From contig JANXPS010000137.1 of NCBI GenBank assembly GCA_025357175.1, forward strand, positions 1 to 5,401: a stretch of 5,401 nt of DNA, given 5' to 3'. Within the stretch, counting starts at the first letter, position 1; each line of letters starts with the position of its first letter. The notes beneath the pieces were generated by a model. The model was not told the DNA's origin. It saw only the letters and a list, made by a program, of their open reading frames with translations, and searched no databases. The position numbers were made by a program, and so were the translations under genes. Source of the DNA: Deltaproteobacteria bacterium (lineage in GTDB: Bacteria > Desulfobacterota > Deferrimicrobia > Deferrimicrobiales > Deferrimicrobiaceae). Of the stretch, positions 1-5,401 are shown piece after piece.

Positions 1-368
1 CGCCAGCACAAGATCACCCCGCAGGCGAAAAGGCCCGTCGCGACCAGCACGACCAGGATGCCCATTCGCCGCCACCGGGGGAAGAACCGCGTCGAAACGC
101 CCTGCCATACGAGCCAGACGGCGATCGGGAGCGACAGGAAAACGGCCGCGTAGAAGGAGAGCGAGAGCAGCGTGAGGAACGGCTCGGACGGGTCGTAGGC
201 GACCAGCTTCTTCCCGAGCAGCGGAATCAGGAAGTCGAGGAGCCGTTCGGATTCGAAAAAGCATCCGGCCGTCAGCAGGATGATCAGGGCGAGCAGAATT
301 CCCAGCCCTTTGCGGGCGCGGTCCAGTTCGCCGAAGACGGCCTGGATGCGGTCGGCGTTGATCTCCAT
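1..368 (-). CDS. tatC: TatC-family protein, N-terminal part (truncated by window edge)
   Basis: TatC is the multi-spanning inner-membrane subunit of the twin-arginine translocase, which exports folded proteins and recognises their RR signal peptides. The 122 visible residues begin MEINADRIQAVFGELDRARK and contain a first membrane segment (about 22-38), a periplasmic loop with P49 and the family-like stretch DPSEPFL (59-65), a second segment (about 66-88), a basic cytoplasmic turn PRWRR (97-101) and a third segment (about 103-121). This matches the order and spacing of E. coli TatC as I remember it, without gaps from residue 59 on. The ATG lies 7 nt after the tldD stop, with a weak AAGG overlapping that stop, so the two are probably co-transcribed. 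It is divergent: positions matching E. coli F94 and E103 are G90 and W99. It may be a paralogue rather than the main TatC. The C-terminal half lies outside the window. Confidence 0.82.
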   Translation of the reverse strand, partial: MEINADRIQAVFGELDRARKGLGILLALIILLTAGCFFESERLLDFLIPLLGKKLVAYDPSEPFLTLLSLSFYAAVFLSLPIAVWLVWQGVSTRFFPRWRRMGILVVLVATGLFACGVILCW

Positions 369-375
369 TCGGACC

Positions 376-1755
376 TTATCCGACCGTGATCCACGGGGGG
401 CCGAAACGGAGCGTCGGCTGGGCGTCGCCCACCGGCACGCCCTGGCCGTCCTTGCCGCAGGTGCCCAGCCCGAATCCCAGGTCGCTGCCCACGGCGTCGA
501 TCATCCCGAGCGCCTCGGGGCCGTTGCCGGTGATCGTCGCACCGCGCACTTGTTCGCCCCGGCGGCCGTTTTCGATCCGGTATCCTTCGGCCACCTCGAA
601 CATGAAGTCGCCGGTCACGGTATTGACCTGGCCGCCCCCCATCTTCACGACGAACAGCCCCCGGTCCACGGGCGCGAGAACCGATTCGGGCGTCGACGAT
701 CCCGGCAGGATGATCGTGTTGGTCATCCGCGGGATCGGTTTGTGGCGGTAGGATTCGCGGCGGCCGTTGCCGGTGGGAACGGCGCCGTCCTTCATCGCCG
801 AAAGCCGGTCGTGCAGCAGTCCCCTGAGCACGCCGTTCTCGACGAGCAGCGTCCGCCGGCCCGGTGTGCCCTCGTCGTCGATGCCGAAGGAGCCGCGCTT
901 TCCGGGGACGGTCGAATCGTCGACGATCGTCACGAGCGGGCTGCCGACCGCCTTCCCCATCGAGTCCTTGTAGACCGACATCCCCTGCTGCGCAAGGTCG
1001 GCTTCGAGTCCGTGCCCGATCGCCTCGTGCACCATCGTGCCGCCCGCCTCGGCCGAGAGCACGACCGGCATCCGTCCGCCCGGCAGCTTCGCCGCGGAAA
1101 GATTGCGCAGCGCCCGCCCCGCGGCCTGCCGGGCCAGCGTCTCCGGGACGAATTCCTCGAGGAACTCGAAGCCCGACGTGCCGCCCCCCGTCTCGTACCC
1201 CATCGTCAGGCCGCCGTCGTTTCCGGCCACGCACTGGACGGTGAGAAGCGAGTGCGTCTGCACGTCGGAGGCGAACACGCCGGGGTGCGCCGCCACTTCG
1301 ATCTTCCGCTCGATTTCGCCGTAGGTGGCGCGGACCTGACGCACCAGCGGTGACTCGCCACGGGCGACCCGATCCATCAGCGCGGCGAGCGCGACCTTCT
1401 CGCCGATCGCGCGCGAATCTGGCGCGATCCGGACGGGCGACGGATTCCGGGAGCGGGCCGAAGAGGCGGGCAGGGAGACGGCCATGCCGCCTCCCTCGGC
1501 GTATCGGGCGAGATCGTACGCCAGCGCCTTGAGCGCGGGCGCGCCGAAGTCGTTGGTGTAGGCGTAGAAGGTCCTGCCGCCGCAGATCAGGCGGACGCCG
1601 ACGCCCGAGTCGGTGCCGGCGACGATCCGCTCGGCCTTTCCGTCCTCGAACAGGACGTTGAGCGCCCGGACTTCCTCGGAAAACAGTTCGCCGTATTCGC
1701 CGCCTCGCGAGAGCAGCGCCTTCAAGACCGGGGCGACGTCGATATTCGAGAGCAT
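376..1755 (-). CDS. tldD: TldD family zinc metallopeptidase
   Basis: This 459-residue protein belongs to the TldD/PmbA (TldE) family. In E. coli, TldD and TldE form a cytosolic protease that cleaves unfolded peptides, matures microcin B17 and degrades the CcdA antitoxin. The metal site is visible as HEAIGHGLE at residues 243-251 (H243, E244, H248). C433 in the C-terminal motif GTCGKDGQGVPVGDAQPTLR is the expected third metal ligand. The N-terminal domain (about 16-85) has the family stretch LLSRGGEYGELF, the middle domain spans about 107-220 and the catalytic domain about 227-456. E. coli TldD is about 480 residues, so this one is near full length. I chose the ATG at 1755 because homology begins right after it; a longer frame to 1914 would run through the promoter spacer and into the opposite gene. 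AAAGGA lies 10 nt upstream of the start. A tatC homologue follows 7 nt downstream. No tldE/pmbA is in view, so whether the active heterodimer can form is unknown. Confidence 0.95.
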   Translation of the reverse strand: MLSNIDVAPVLKALLSRGGEYGELFSEEVRALNVLFEDGKAERIVAGTDSGVGVRLICGGRTFYAYTNDFGAPALKALAYDLARYAEGGGMAVSLPASSARSRNPSPVRIAPDSRAIGEKVALAALMDRVARGESPLVRQVRATYGEIERKIEVAAHPGVFASDVQTHSLLTVQCVAGNDGGLTMGYETGGGTSGFEFLEEFVPETLARQAAGRALRNLSAAKLPGGRMPVVLSAEAGGTMVHEAIGHGLEADLAQQGMSVYKDSMGKAVGSPLVTIVDDSTVPGKRGSFGIDDEGTPGRRTLLVENGVLRGLLHDRLSAMKDGAVPTGNGRRESYRHKPIPRMTNTIILPGSSTPESVLAPVDRGLFVVKMGGGQVNTVTGDFMFEVAEGYRIENGRRGEQVRGATITGNGPEALGMIDAVGSDLGFGLGTCGKDGQGVPVGDAQPTLRFGPPWITVG

Positions 1756-1828
1756 CGGGCCTGCGTCCTTTCGTTGTTGCGGTCGTTGTATACTCTTCAA
1801 TAAGATTTGAATATCACTTCCGGGGATC
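1756..1828. promoter_or_regulatory. Divergent promoter spacer between tldD and the TPR gene
   Basis: This 73-bp spacer is the only non-coding stretch in the window and must carry the start signals for both divergent units. Its middle (about 1785-1815) is clearly AT-richer than the surroundings. On the plus strand TATACT at 1789-1794 matches the sigma-70 -10 consensus at five of six bases, but no good -35 box sits 17 nt upstream. TAAGAT at 1801-1806, with TTGCGG 18 nt upstream (1777-1782), is an alternative. On the minus strand TATACA overlaps the same GTATAC core. A small inverted repeat, TTCAA (1796-1800) and TTGAA (1807-1811), could be an operator, but its arms are only 5 bp. The region is certain to hold regulation; the individual boxes are weak guesses. 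Confidence 0.4.
1822..1826 (+). promoter_or_regulatory. Ribosome binding site with double ATG start of the TPR gene
   Basis: GGGGA lies just before two consecutive ATG codons at 1829 and 1832. It is only 2 nt from the first ATG and 5 nt from the second. Typical Shine-Dalgarno spacing therefore favours the second ATG, which would shorten the product by one residue and leave the signal peptide intact. Confidence 0.5.
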
Positions 1829-3538
1829 ATGATGAAAGCCAAAGTTCCGGGCATCGCTCTTGCCCTCCTTCTCGTTGCGGGAAACGCGATCGCTTTTCCG
1901 ATAAGTTCCGGCACCCGCAGTGCCGTTCACTCCCGCGGCCGCGCCTACGCCTCGTTCCTGTCCGGGCACCTCGCCTACCGCGAGGGGCGCCTGGACGACG
2001 CGCTGGCCGATTTCCGGACGGCGCAGGAATACGCGGGCGGCGACGAGCCCGAGATCCTGTTCGAGACGGCAAACATCCTGGTCAAGAAGGGGCAGCTCGC
2101 CGACGCGGGCAAGGTGCTCGTCCGGGTCCTGGCGGCCGACGACAACAATGTCCGCGCCCGCTACCTGCTCTCCGGAGTCCAGGCCGCGACCGGCGAGAAG
2201 GAAAAGGCGCTGGCGGGTTACCAGCGGATCCTCGCCGACGACCCCGGCAACGAGGAGGTGTACGTCCACGTTTCCACGCTCTACGCCGACATGGGCGAAC
2301 CCGACAAGGCCGAAGAGCAGCTTTCCGCGCTGATCGTCAAATCCCCGTCCTCGTTCCTGGCCCGCTACTACCGCGGCCGGTTGCGTTTCTCCCGCAAGAT
2401 GCTCCAGCCGGCCCTCGACGATTTCGACAAGACGATCGAGCTGCAGCCCGACTTCGACAGCGCGCTGATCGAGGGGGCCGCGGTTCTCGAGGCGATGGGA
2501 AAGAACGCGGAAGCCGAGACGCGCTACCGGAAAGTGCTCGAAAACAGCCCCAACAACCCGTTCGTCCGGGAGCGTCTCGGGCGGATCCTCATTCTCGAAA
2601 ACAAGATCGACGCGGCACTGGGGCAGTACGAGGCGCTCAAGACGCAGGTTGGCAGCAACGTCGATTTTCGCGAGAAACTGGGCCTTCTCTATCTCGACCG
2701 GGGTCGGTACGACGACGCCATCGTCGAGTTCCGCTTTGTTCTTTCCGCCAAGGCGGACGCGGCGCAGGTTCACTATTTCCTCGGGAACGCCCTGGAAGGC
2801 AAGGGGGTCGTCGACGAGGCCGAGGCGCAGTACCGGGCCGTAACCCCCGATTCGACCTATTACCGGGACGCCATGCTCCACCTGTCGGTAATGCTGCGGC
2901 AGGGGAAAAAGTTCGAAGAGGCGTTGAAGGTCGCCGCGGCGCTTCGCGAGAAATTCCCGGGGGATGCCGACCTGCTGATTTTCCAGGCGGGCATGTTCGA
3001 GGAAATGAAGCGGTACGACGAGTCACTGGCGCTCCTGAAGGAGGCGTCTGCGAAGAATCCGAAAAACGCGGGCATTTTCTTCGCGATGGGCGTGGTCCAG
3101 GACAAGATGGGGCGTTTCGACGACCTCGTCTCCTCGATGGAAACCGCGATCGCGCTCGAACCGGAAAACGCCACGGCGCTCAACTACCTGGGTTTCACCT
3201 ACGCGGAGAAAAACATCAAGCTGGCCGAGGCCGAATCGCTCATCGAACGCGCCCTCAAGGTACGTCCCGGCGACGGCTTCTTCCTGGACAGCCTCGCCTG
3301 GGTCTGCTATCGGCAGGGGCGCTTCGAAAAAGCCGCCGACCTTTTGCGCCAGGCGCTCGGGACCATCCCCGACGATCCCGTCGTGCTCGATCACATGGGC
3401 GACGTCCAGGTCAAGCTGGGGAAGGACGCCCAAGCGATCGACTGGTTCGAAAAGGCGCTAGCCCACGGCCCCGACAAACCCGACGAAATTCGCGCAAAGA
3501 TCGAGAAACTCCGGAAGTCGGCCCCCCCCGCCAGGTGA
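1829..3538 (+). CDS. Exported tetratricopeptide-repeat (TPR) protein
   Basis: This 569-residue protein is made almost entirely of TPR helix pairs, which act as protein-binding scaffolds. It starts with a Sec signal peptide: K3 and K5, a hydrophobic core at about 6-18, and probable cleavage after A22 in AGNAIA/FP, so the mature protein should be periplasmic or envelope-attached. About fifteen TPR units follow from residue 39 to 548, for example AYREGRLDDALADF (49-62), LYLDRGRYDDAIVEF (287-301), YLGFTYAEKNIKLAEAESL (453-471), CYRQGRFEKAADLLRQAL (493-510) and KLGKDAQAIDWFEKAL (529-544). The segment at about 450-548 closely resembles the C-terminal block of TPR proteins encoded next to lolB in many Proteobacteria, though its partner is not known to me. 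There is no lipobox and no membrane helix after the signal. The stop codon overlaps the GTG start of the next gene, and a run of eight C lies just before it. Confidence 0.93.
   Translation: MMKAKVPGIALALLLVAGNAIAFPISSGTRSAVHSRGRAYASFLSGHLAYREGRLDDALADFRTAQEYAGGDEPEILFETANILVKKGQLADAGKVLVRVLAADDNNVRARYLLSGVQAATGEKEKALAGYQRILADDPGNEEVYVHVSTLYADMGEPDKAEEQLSALIVKSPSSFLARYYRGRLRFSRKMLQPALDDFDKTIELQPDFDSALIEGAAVLEAMGKNAEAETRYRKVLENSPNNPFVRERLGRILILENKIDAALGQYEALKTQVGSNVDFREKLGLLYLDRGRYDDAIVEFRFVLSAKADAAQVHYFLGNALEGKGVVDEAEAQYRAVTPDSTYYRDAMLHLSVMLRQGKKFEEALKVAAALREKFPGDADLLIFQAGMFEEMKRYDESLALLKEASAKNPKNAGIFFAMGVVQDKMGRFDDLVSSMETAIALEPENATALNYLGFTYAEKNIKLAEAESLIERALKVRPGDGFFLDSLAWVCYRQGRFEKAADLLRQALGTIPDDPVVLDHMGDVQVKLGKDAQAIDWFEKALAHGPDKPDEIRAKIEKLRKSAPPAR
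3522..3529 (+). repeat. Run of eight C at the TPR/LolB-like gene junction
   Basis: An uninterrupted C8 tract sits 6 nt before the GTG start and 7 nt before the TPR stop. The TPR gene reads it as A-P-P-A. Such tracts are prone to replication slippage, sequencing error and sometimes ribosomal slippage. One extra C, or a -1 ribosomal shift, would carry the TPR reading frame straight into the lipoprotein frame with no stop. Confidence 0.9.
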
Positions 3539-4170
3539 GGACCGGCCGGCTTTTTCTGGTCGCCGCCGCGCTTCTTTGCTACGGGTGCGCCGGGCGCGGC
3601 CTTCTGCCCGGGCCCGAGGCGCGCGAGGCGTCCGCCTTCTTCGGGAATGCCGAGGCCCGGTTCTCTTTTCCCGTGTCGGCTTCGTTCTCGGGCGTGGTCG
3701 AAAACGGCGATGAAGCGTTTCCGTTCATCGCGGGCGTCTGCGCCGCGAGCCATGACAACGAATCGGTGGGACTGTACGACCCCATGGGCCGCGTCGTGAT
3801 GATGCTGTCCAGCAATGGCGCCGTCGTTTCCCTCGAAGCAGGCCCAGTCGCCGGGCCCCTTGCACGGTTGGGCGGAAAGAAGGCGCCGGCCGGGGAACTG
3901 TCGATCGGCCGCATCCTGTGGGGCGCCCCGGGGTACCCCGTGGGGCGTGGGGAATACCGCAGCAGCGGCGACGGCGGCTGGCAATTCTCCGACGGCCGCC
4001 AGACGTTGCGCACCGATGCGACCAGGCGATGCATCGCCGGGGCCGAATATTCGATCGCCGGCAGCGCCGTGGCGGTTTCCTACCCGGGGTGCGAACCGGA
4101 TTCGGCGCCCTCGGTCGTCATGCTGGATGTTTTCGGTGCCAAGGTCGAACTACGGAGGGATACCGAATGA
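3535..4170 (+). CDS. LolB-like outer-membrane lipoprotein (putative)
   Basis: This 211-residue protein is a probable lipoprotein. It has a short basic start (R2, R5), a hydrophobic core (6-14) and a candidate lipidation cysteine C18 in LLCYGCAG. The lipobox is unusual, with C at -3 and Y at -2. The mature part looks like a beta-rich LolB-type fold: FSGVVENG (51-58), SVGLYDPMGRVVMML (77-91), then LSIGRILWGAPGYPVGRGEY (122-141). LolB accepts lipoproteins from LolA and inserts them in the outer membrane; its N-terminal region and the LYDPxG / LxxxLxGxP pattern are similar here, but overall identity is low. The position after a TPR gene supports the LolB call. Three further cysteines (C69, C166, C186) might form a disulfide. 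The GTG at 3535 is the only reasonable start: it overlaps the TPR stop (GTGA), no good Shine-Dalgarno is nearby and the signal sequence begins at once, pointing to translational coupling. Other lipoprotein families are possible. Confidence 0.62.
   Translation: MRTGRLFLVAAALLCYGCAGRGLLPGPEAREASAFFGNAEARFSFPVSASFSGVVENGDEAFPFIAGVCAASHDNESVGLYDPMGRVVMMLSSNGAVVSLEAGPVAGPLARLGGKKAPAGELSIGRILWGAPGYPVGRGEYRSSGDGGWQFSDGRQTLRTDATRRCIAGAEYSIAGSAVAVSYPGCEPDSAPSVVMLDVFGAKVELRRDTE
3920..3952 (+). other. G-run and palindrome cluster within the LolB-like gene
   Basis: Four GGGG runs occur at 3920-3923, 3930-3933, 3942-3945 and 3949-3952, with loops of 6, 8 and 3 nt, which fits a relaxed G-quadruplex pattern on the plus strand. 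The same stretch holds two perfect palindromes that touch at 3929: GGGGCGCCCC (3920-3929) and CGGGGTACCCCG (3929-3940), and a direct repeat GTGGGGCG (3918-3925 and 3940-3947). The codons encode W-G-A-P-G-Y-P-V-G-R-G, so a Gly/Pro-rich loop in a GC-rich genome may explain it fully. Confidence 0.4.
4154..4158 (+). promoter_or_regulatory. Strong ribosome binding site of the substrate-binding protein gene
   Basis: GGAGG lies 8 nt upstream of the ATG at 4167, inside the last codons of the LolB-like gene. It fixes the start of the next gene and suggests that this gene can be translated efficiently on its own as well as by coupling through the ATGA overlap. Confidence 0.85.
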
Positions 4171-5401
4171 GGCGTTCGTCTATCATCGCAGCCTTCGTCG
4201 CGGGCTTTCTGGTTGCCTCGTGCGGGGGGAAGGAACCGGGGCAGGGGAAGTCCGCCGCTCCCGGGGGCGCGGCGACGCCGGCTTACGGCGACGCGATCGT
4301 GGACGGAAGCATCGGCGACGTCAGCGGCTTCCTCGGCGCCGTGACCTCCGACTCGGCGTCCCACGCGGCGTCGGGCCTCGTGTTCAATGGCCTCGTCAAG
4401 TACGACAAGGATCTCAAGCTCACCGGCGATCTCGCCGAAAAATGGGAGGTCTCTCCCGACGGGCGAAAGATCACCTTCCACCTGCGCAAGGGGGTCAAGT
4501 GGCACGACGGTGCTCCCTTCGGTTCCGCCGACGTGCTGTTCACCTACCAGCGGATGATCGATCCGAAGACGCCGACCGCCTATGGCGAGTCGTTCCGGCA
4601 GGTTACGCGGGCGACCGCCCCCGACCCCGACACGTTCATCGTCGAATACGACAAGCCGTACGCCCCGGCGCTCGAATCCTGGGGGATGGGCGTGCTCCCG
4701 AAGCATCTGCTCGAGAAATACGAGGACATCTCGAAGAGCCCGCTCAACCGCGAGCACCCGATCGGGACGGGCCCCTACAAATTCACCGAGTGGAAATCCG
4801 GCGAAAAGATCGTCTTCGACGCGAACCCCGAATACTACGAGGGGCGCCCCTTCATCTCGCGCATCATCACCCGGATCATTCCCGACCAGGCGACGCAGTT
4901 TCTCGAACTGAAATCCGGCGGGCTCGACGAGATGACGCTGACGCCGCTCCAGTTCAGCCGAAAATCCGACGACGCCTCCTTTCGGGCGGCCTTCAATAAA
5001 TACCGCCATCCCCAGCTCGCCTACACCTATCTCGGCTTCCGCCTCTCCCACCCCTTCTTTACGGACAAGCGGGTCCGCCAGGCGATCTCGTACGCCATCG
5101 ACAAGAAGCAGCTGATCGACGGGGTCCTGTTCGGGCTGGGGCAGGAAGCGACCGGGCCGTATCTGCCGGGCTCCTGGGTCTACAACCCGAACGTGAAGCG
5201 CTATCCGCTCGACCTCGCGAAGGCGAAGGCGCTTTTGGCCGAGGCCGGCTGGAAGGATGTCGACAACGACGGCGTGCTCGAAAAAGACGGCCGCAAATTC
5301 ATCTTCACGGTGATCACCAACGCCGGAAACGACAGCCGCGCCAAGACGGCGGCGATCATCCAGCAGGACCTTGCCGCGGTCGGCATCAAGATCGAGATCC
5401 G
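4167..5401 (+). CDS. ABC transporter substrate-binding lipoprotein, family 5 (peptide/nickel type), 3' truncated
   Basis: This is the extracytoplasmic receptor of a family 5 ABC importer (DppA/OppA/NikA type, SBP_bac_5). It binds a peptide or similar solute and hands it to a membrane permease. The first 411 residues are visible, open to the window edge; complete members are usually around 500-550. The signal peptide (1-18) ends in the clear lipobox VASC with lipidation at C19, followed by a Gly/Ala/Pro-rich linker (20-40). The family signature spans about 88-127: DLAEKWEVSPDG, FHLRKGVKWHDGAPF and ADVLFTY. Later blocks are HPIGTGPYKFTEW (197-209), NPEYYEG (220-226), DKRVRQAISYAIDKKQLID (300-318), and the loop DVDNDGVLEKDG (364-375), which often occurs here in the family and resembles a DxDxDG calcium loop. 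The start is fixed by ATGA overlap with the previous stop and by GGAGG 8 nt upstream. Permease and ATPase genes would be expected to follow, but are out of view. The substrate cannot be told from sequence. Confidence 0.95.
   Translation, partial: MRRSSIIAAFVAGFLVASCGGKEPGQGKSAAPGGAATPAYGDAIVDGSIGDVSGFLGAVTSDSASHAASGLVFNGLVKYDKDLKLTGDLAEKWEVSPDGRKITFHLRKGVKWHDGAPFGSADVLFTYQRMIDPKTPTAYGESFRQVTRATAPDPDTFIVEYDKPYAPALESWGMGVLPKHLLEKYEDISKSPLNREHPIGTGPYKFTEWKSGEKIVFDANPEYYEGRPFISRIITRIIPDQATQFLELKSGGLDEMTLTPLQFSRKSDDASFRAAFNKYRHPQLAYTYLGFRLSHPFFTDKRVRQAISYAIDKKQLIDGVLFGLGQEATGPYLPGSWVYNPNVKRYPLDLAKAKALLAEAGWKDVDNDGVLEKDGRKFIFTVITNAGNDSRAKTAAIIQQDLAAVGIKIEI

Noticed and set aside
369..375. Terminator between tldD and the tatC homologue
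   Set aside because: The gap is 7 nt with no hairpin or T-run; I saw no intrinsic terminator anywhere in the window.
284..1234. Long minus-strand frame in another phase over tldD
   Set aside because: Very Arg/Gly-rich, with no recognisable motif, and it overlaps both tldD and the tatC homologue.
280..1353. Long plus-strand frame opposite tldD
   Set aside because: Composition is Arg/His/Ala-rich with no domain, and it lies antisense to a clear TldD coding sequence; typical of high-GC shadow frames.
1741..1815. GATATTC (1741-1747) and GAATATC (1809-1815) as an inverted repeat flanking the spacer
   Set aside because: Only 7-bp arms about 60 nt apart, one inside the tldD coding region; likely chance.
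1756..1914. N-terminal extension of TldD by 53 residues in the same frame
   Set aside because: It runs through the AT-rich divergent spacer and 86 nt into the oppositely oriented TPR gene, and TldD homology begins just after the ATG at 1755.
1814..2881. 355-residue minus-strand frame opposite the TPR gene
   Set aside because: Mirror of the TPR codons with no family motif; the plus-strand frame has a signal peptide and about fifteen TPR units.
4080..5051. 323-residue minus-strand frame opposite the substrate-binding protein gene
   Set aside because: Antisense shadow of a clear family 5 receptor; no start signals or domain.

Overview
The window is GC-rich, almost wholly coding chromosomal DNA, probably from a diderm (Gram-negative) bacterium. 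This is suggested by a LolB-like outer-membrane lipoprotein, two lipoproteins in one transcription unit, a TatC homologue and a TldD protease. The gene style (GC-rich codons, short overlaps) and the TPR-LolB pairing fit Proteobacteria in the broad sense or Desulfobacterota ('deltaproteobacteria'). That placement is inference; no rRNA or other clade marker is present.

Layout: two transcription units diverge from a 73-bp AT-richer spacer (1756-1828). Leftward runs tldD (1755 to 376, complete), then after 7 nt a tatC homologue (368 to 1, N-terminal 122 residues, cut by the window edge). Rightward runs a secreted TPR-repeat protein (1829-3538), then a LolB-like lipoprotein starting at a GTG that overlaps the TPR stop codon (3535-4170), then a family 5 peptide/nickel-type ABC substrate-binding lipoprotein starting at an ATG that overlaps the previous stop (4167 to the right edge, truncated). 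The rightward genes overlap by 4 nt at both junctions (GTGA and ATGA), so they look like one translationally coupled operon.

Functionally the window is about the cell envelope and protein handling. The rightward unit encodes a periplasmic or exported TPR scaffold, a probable lipoprotein-insertion factor and a solute receptor for an importer. The leftward unit encodes a TldD-type metallopeptidase and a membrane protein of the twin-arginine translocation family. TPR followed by LolB is a familiar pairing, usually followed by ispE; here a solute receptor follows instead.

I found no mobile element, CRISPR array, RNA gene or clearly new system. The points most worth a second look are: the TatC homologue lacks the residues that bind the twin-arginine signal in the E. 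coli protein; a run of eight C at the TPR/LolB junction could fuse the two genes by a one-base slip; and a compact G-run and palindrome cluster lies inside the LolB-like gene.
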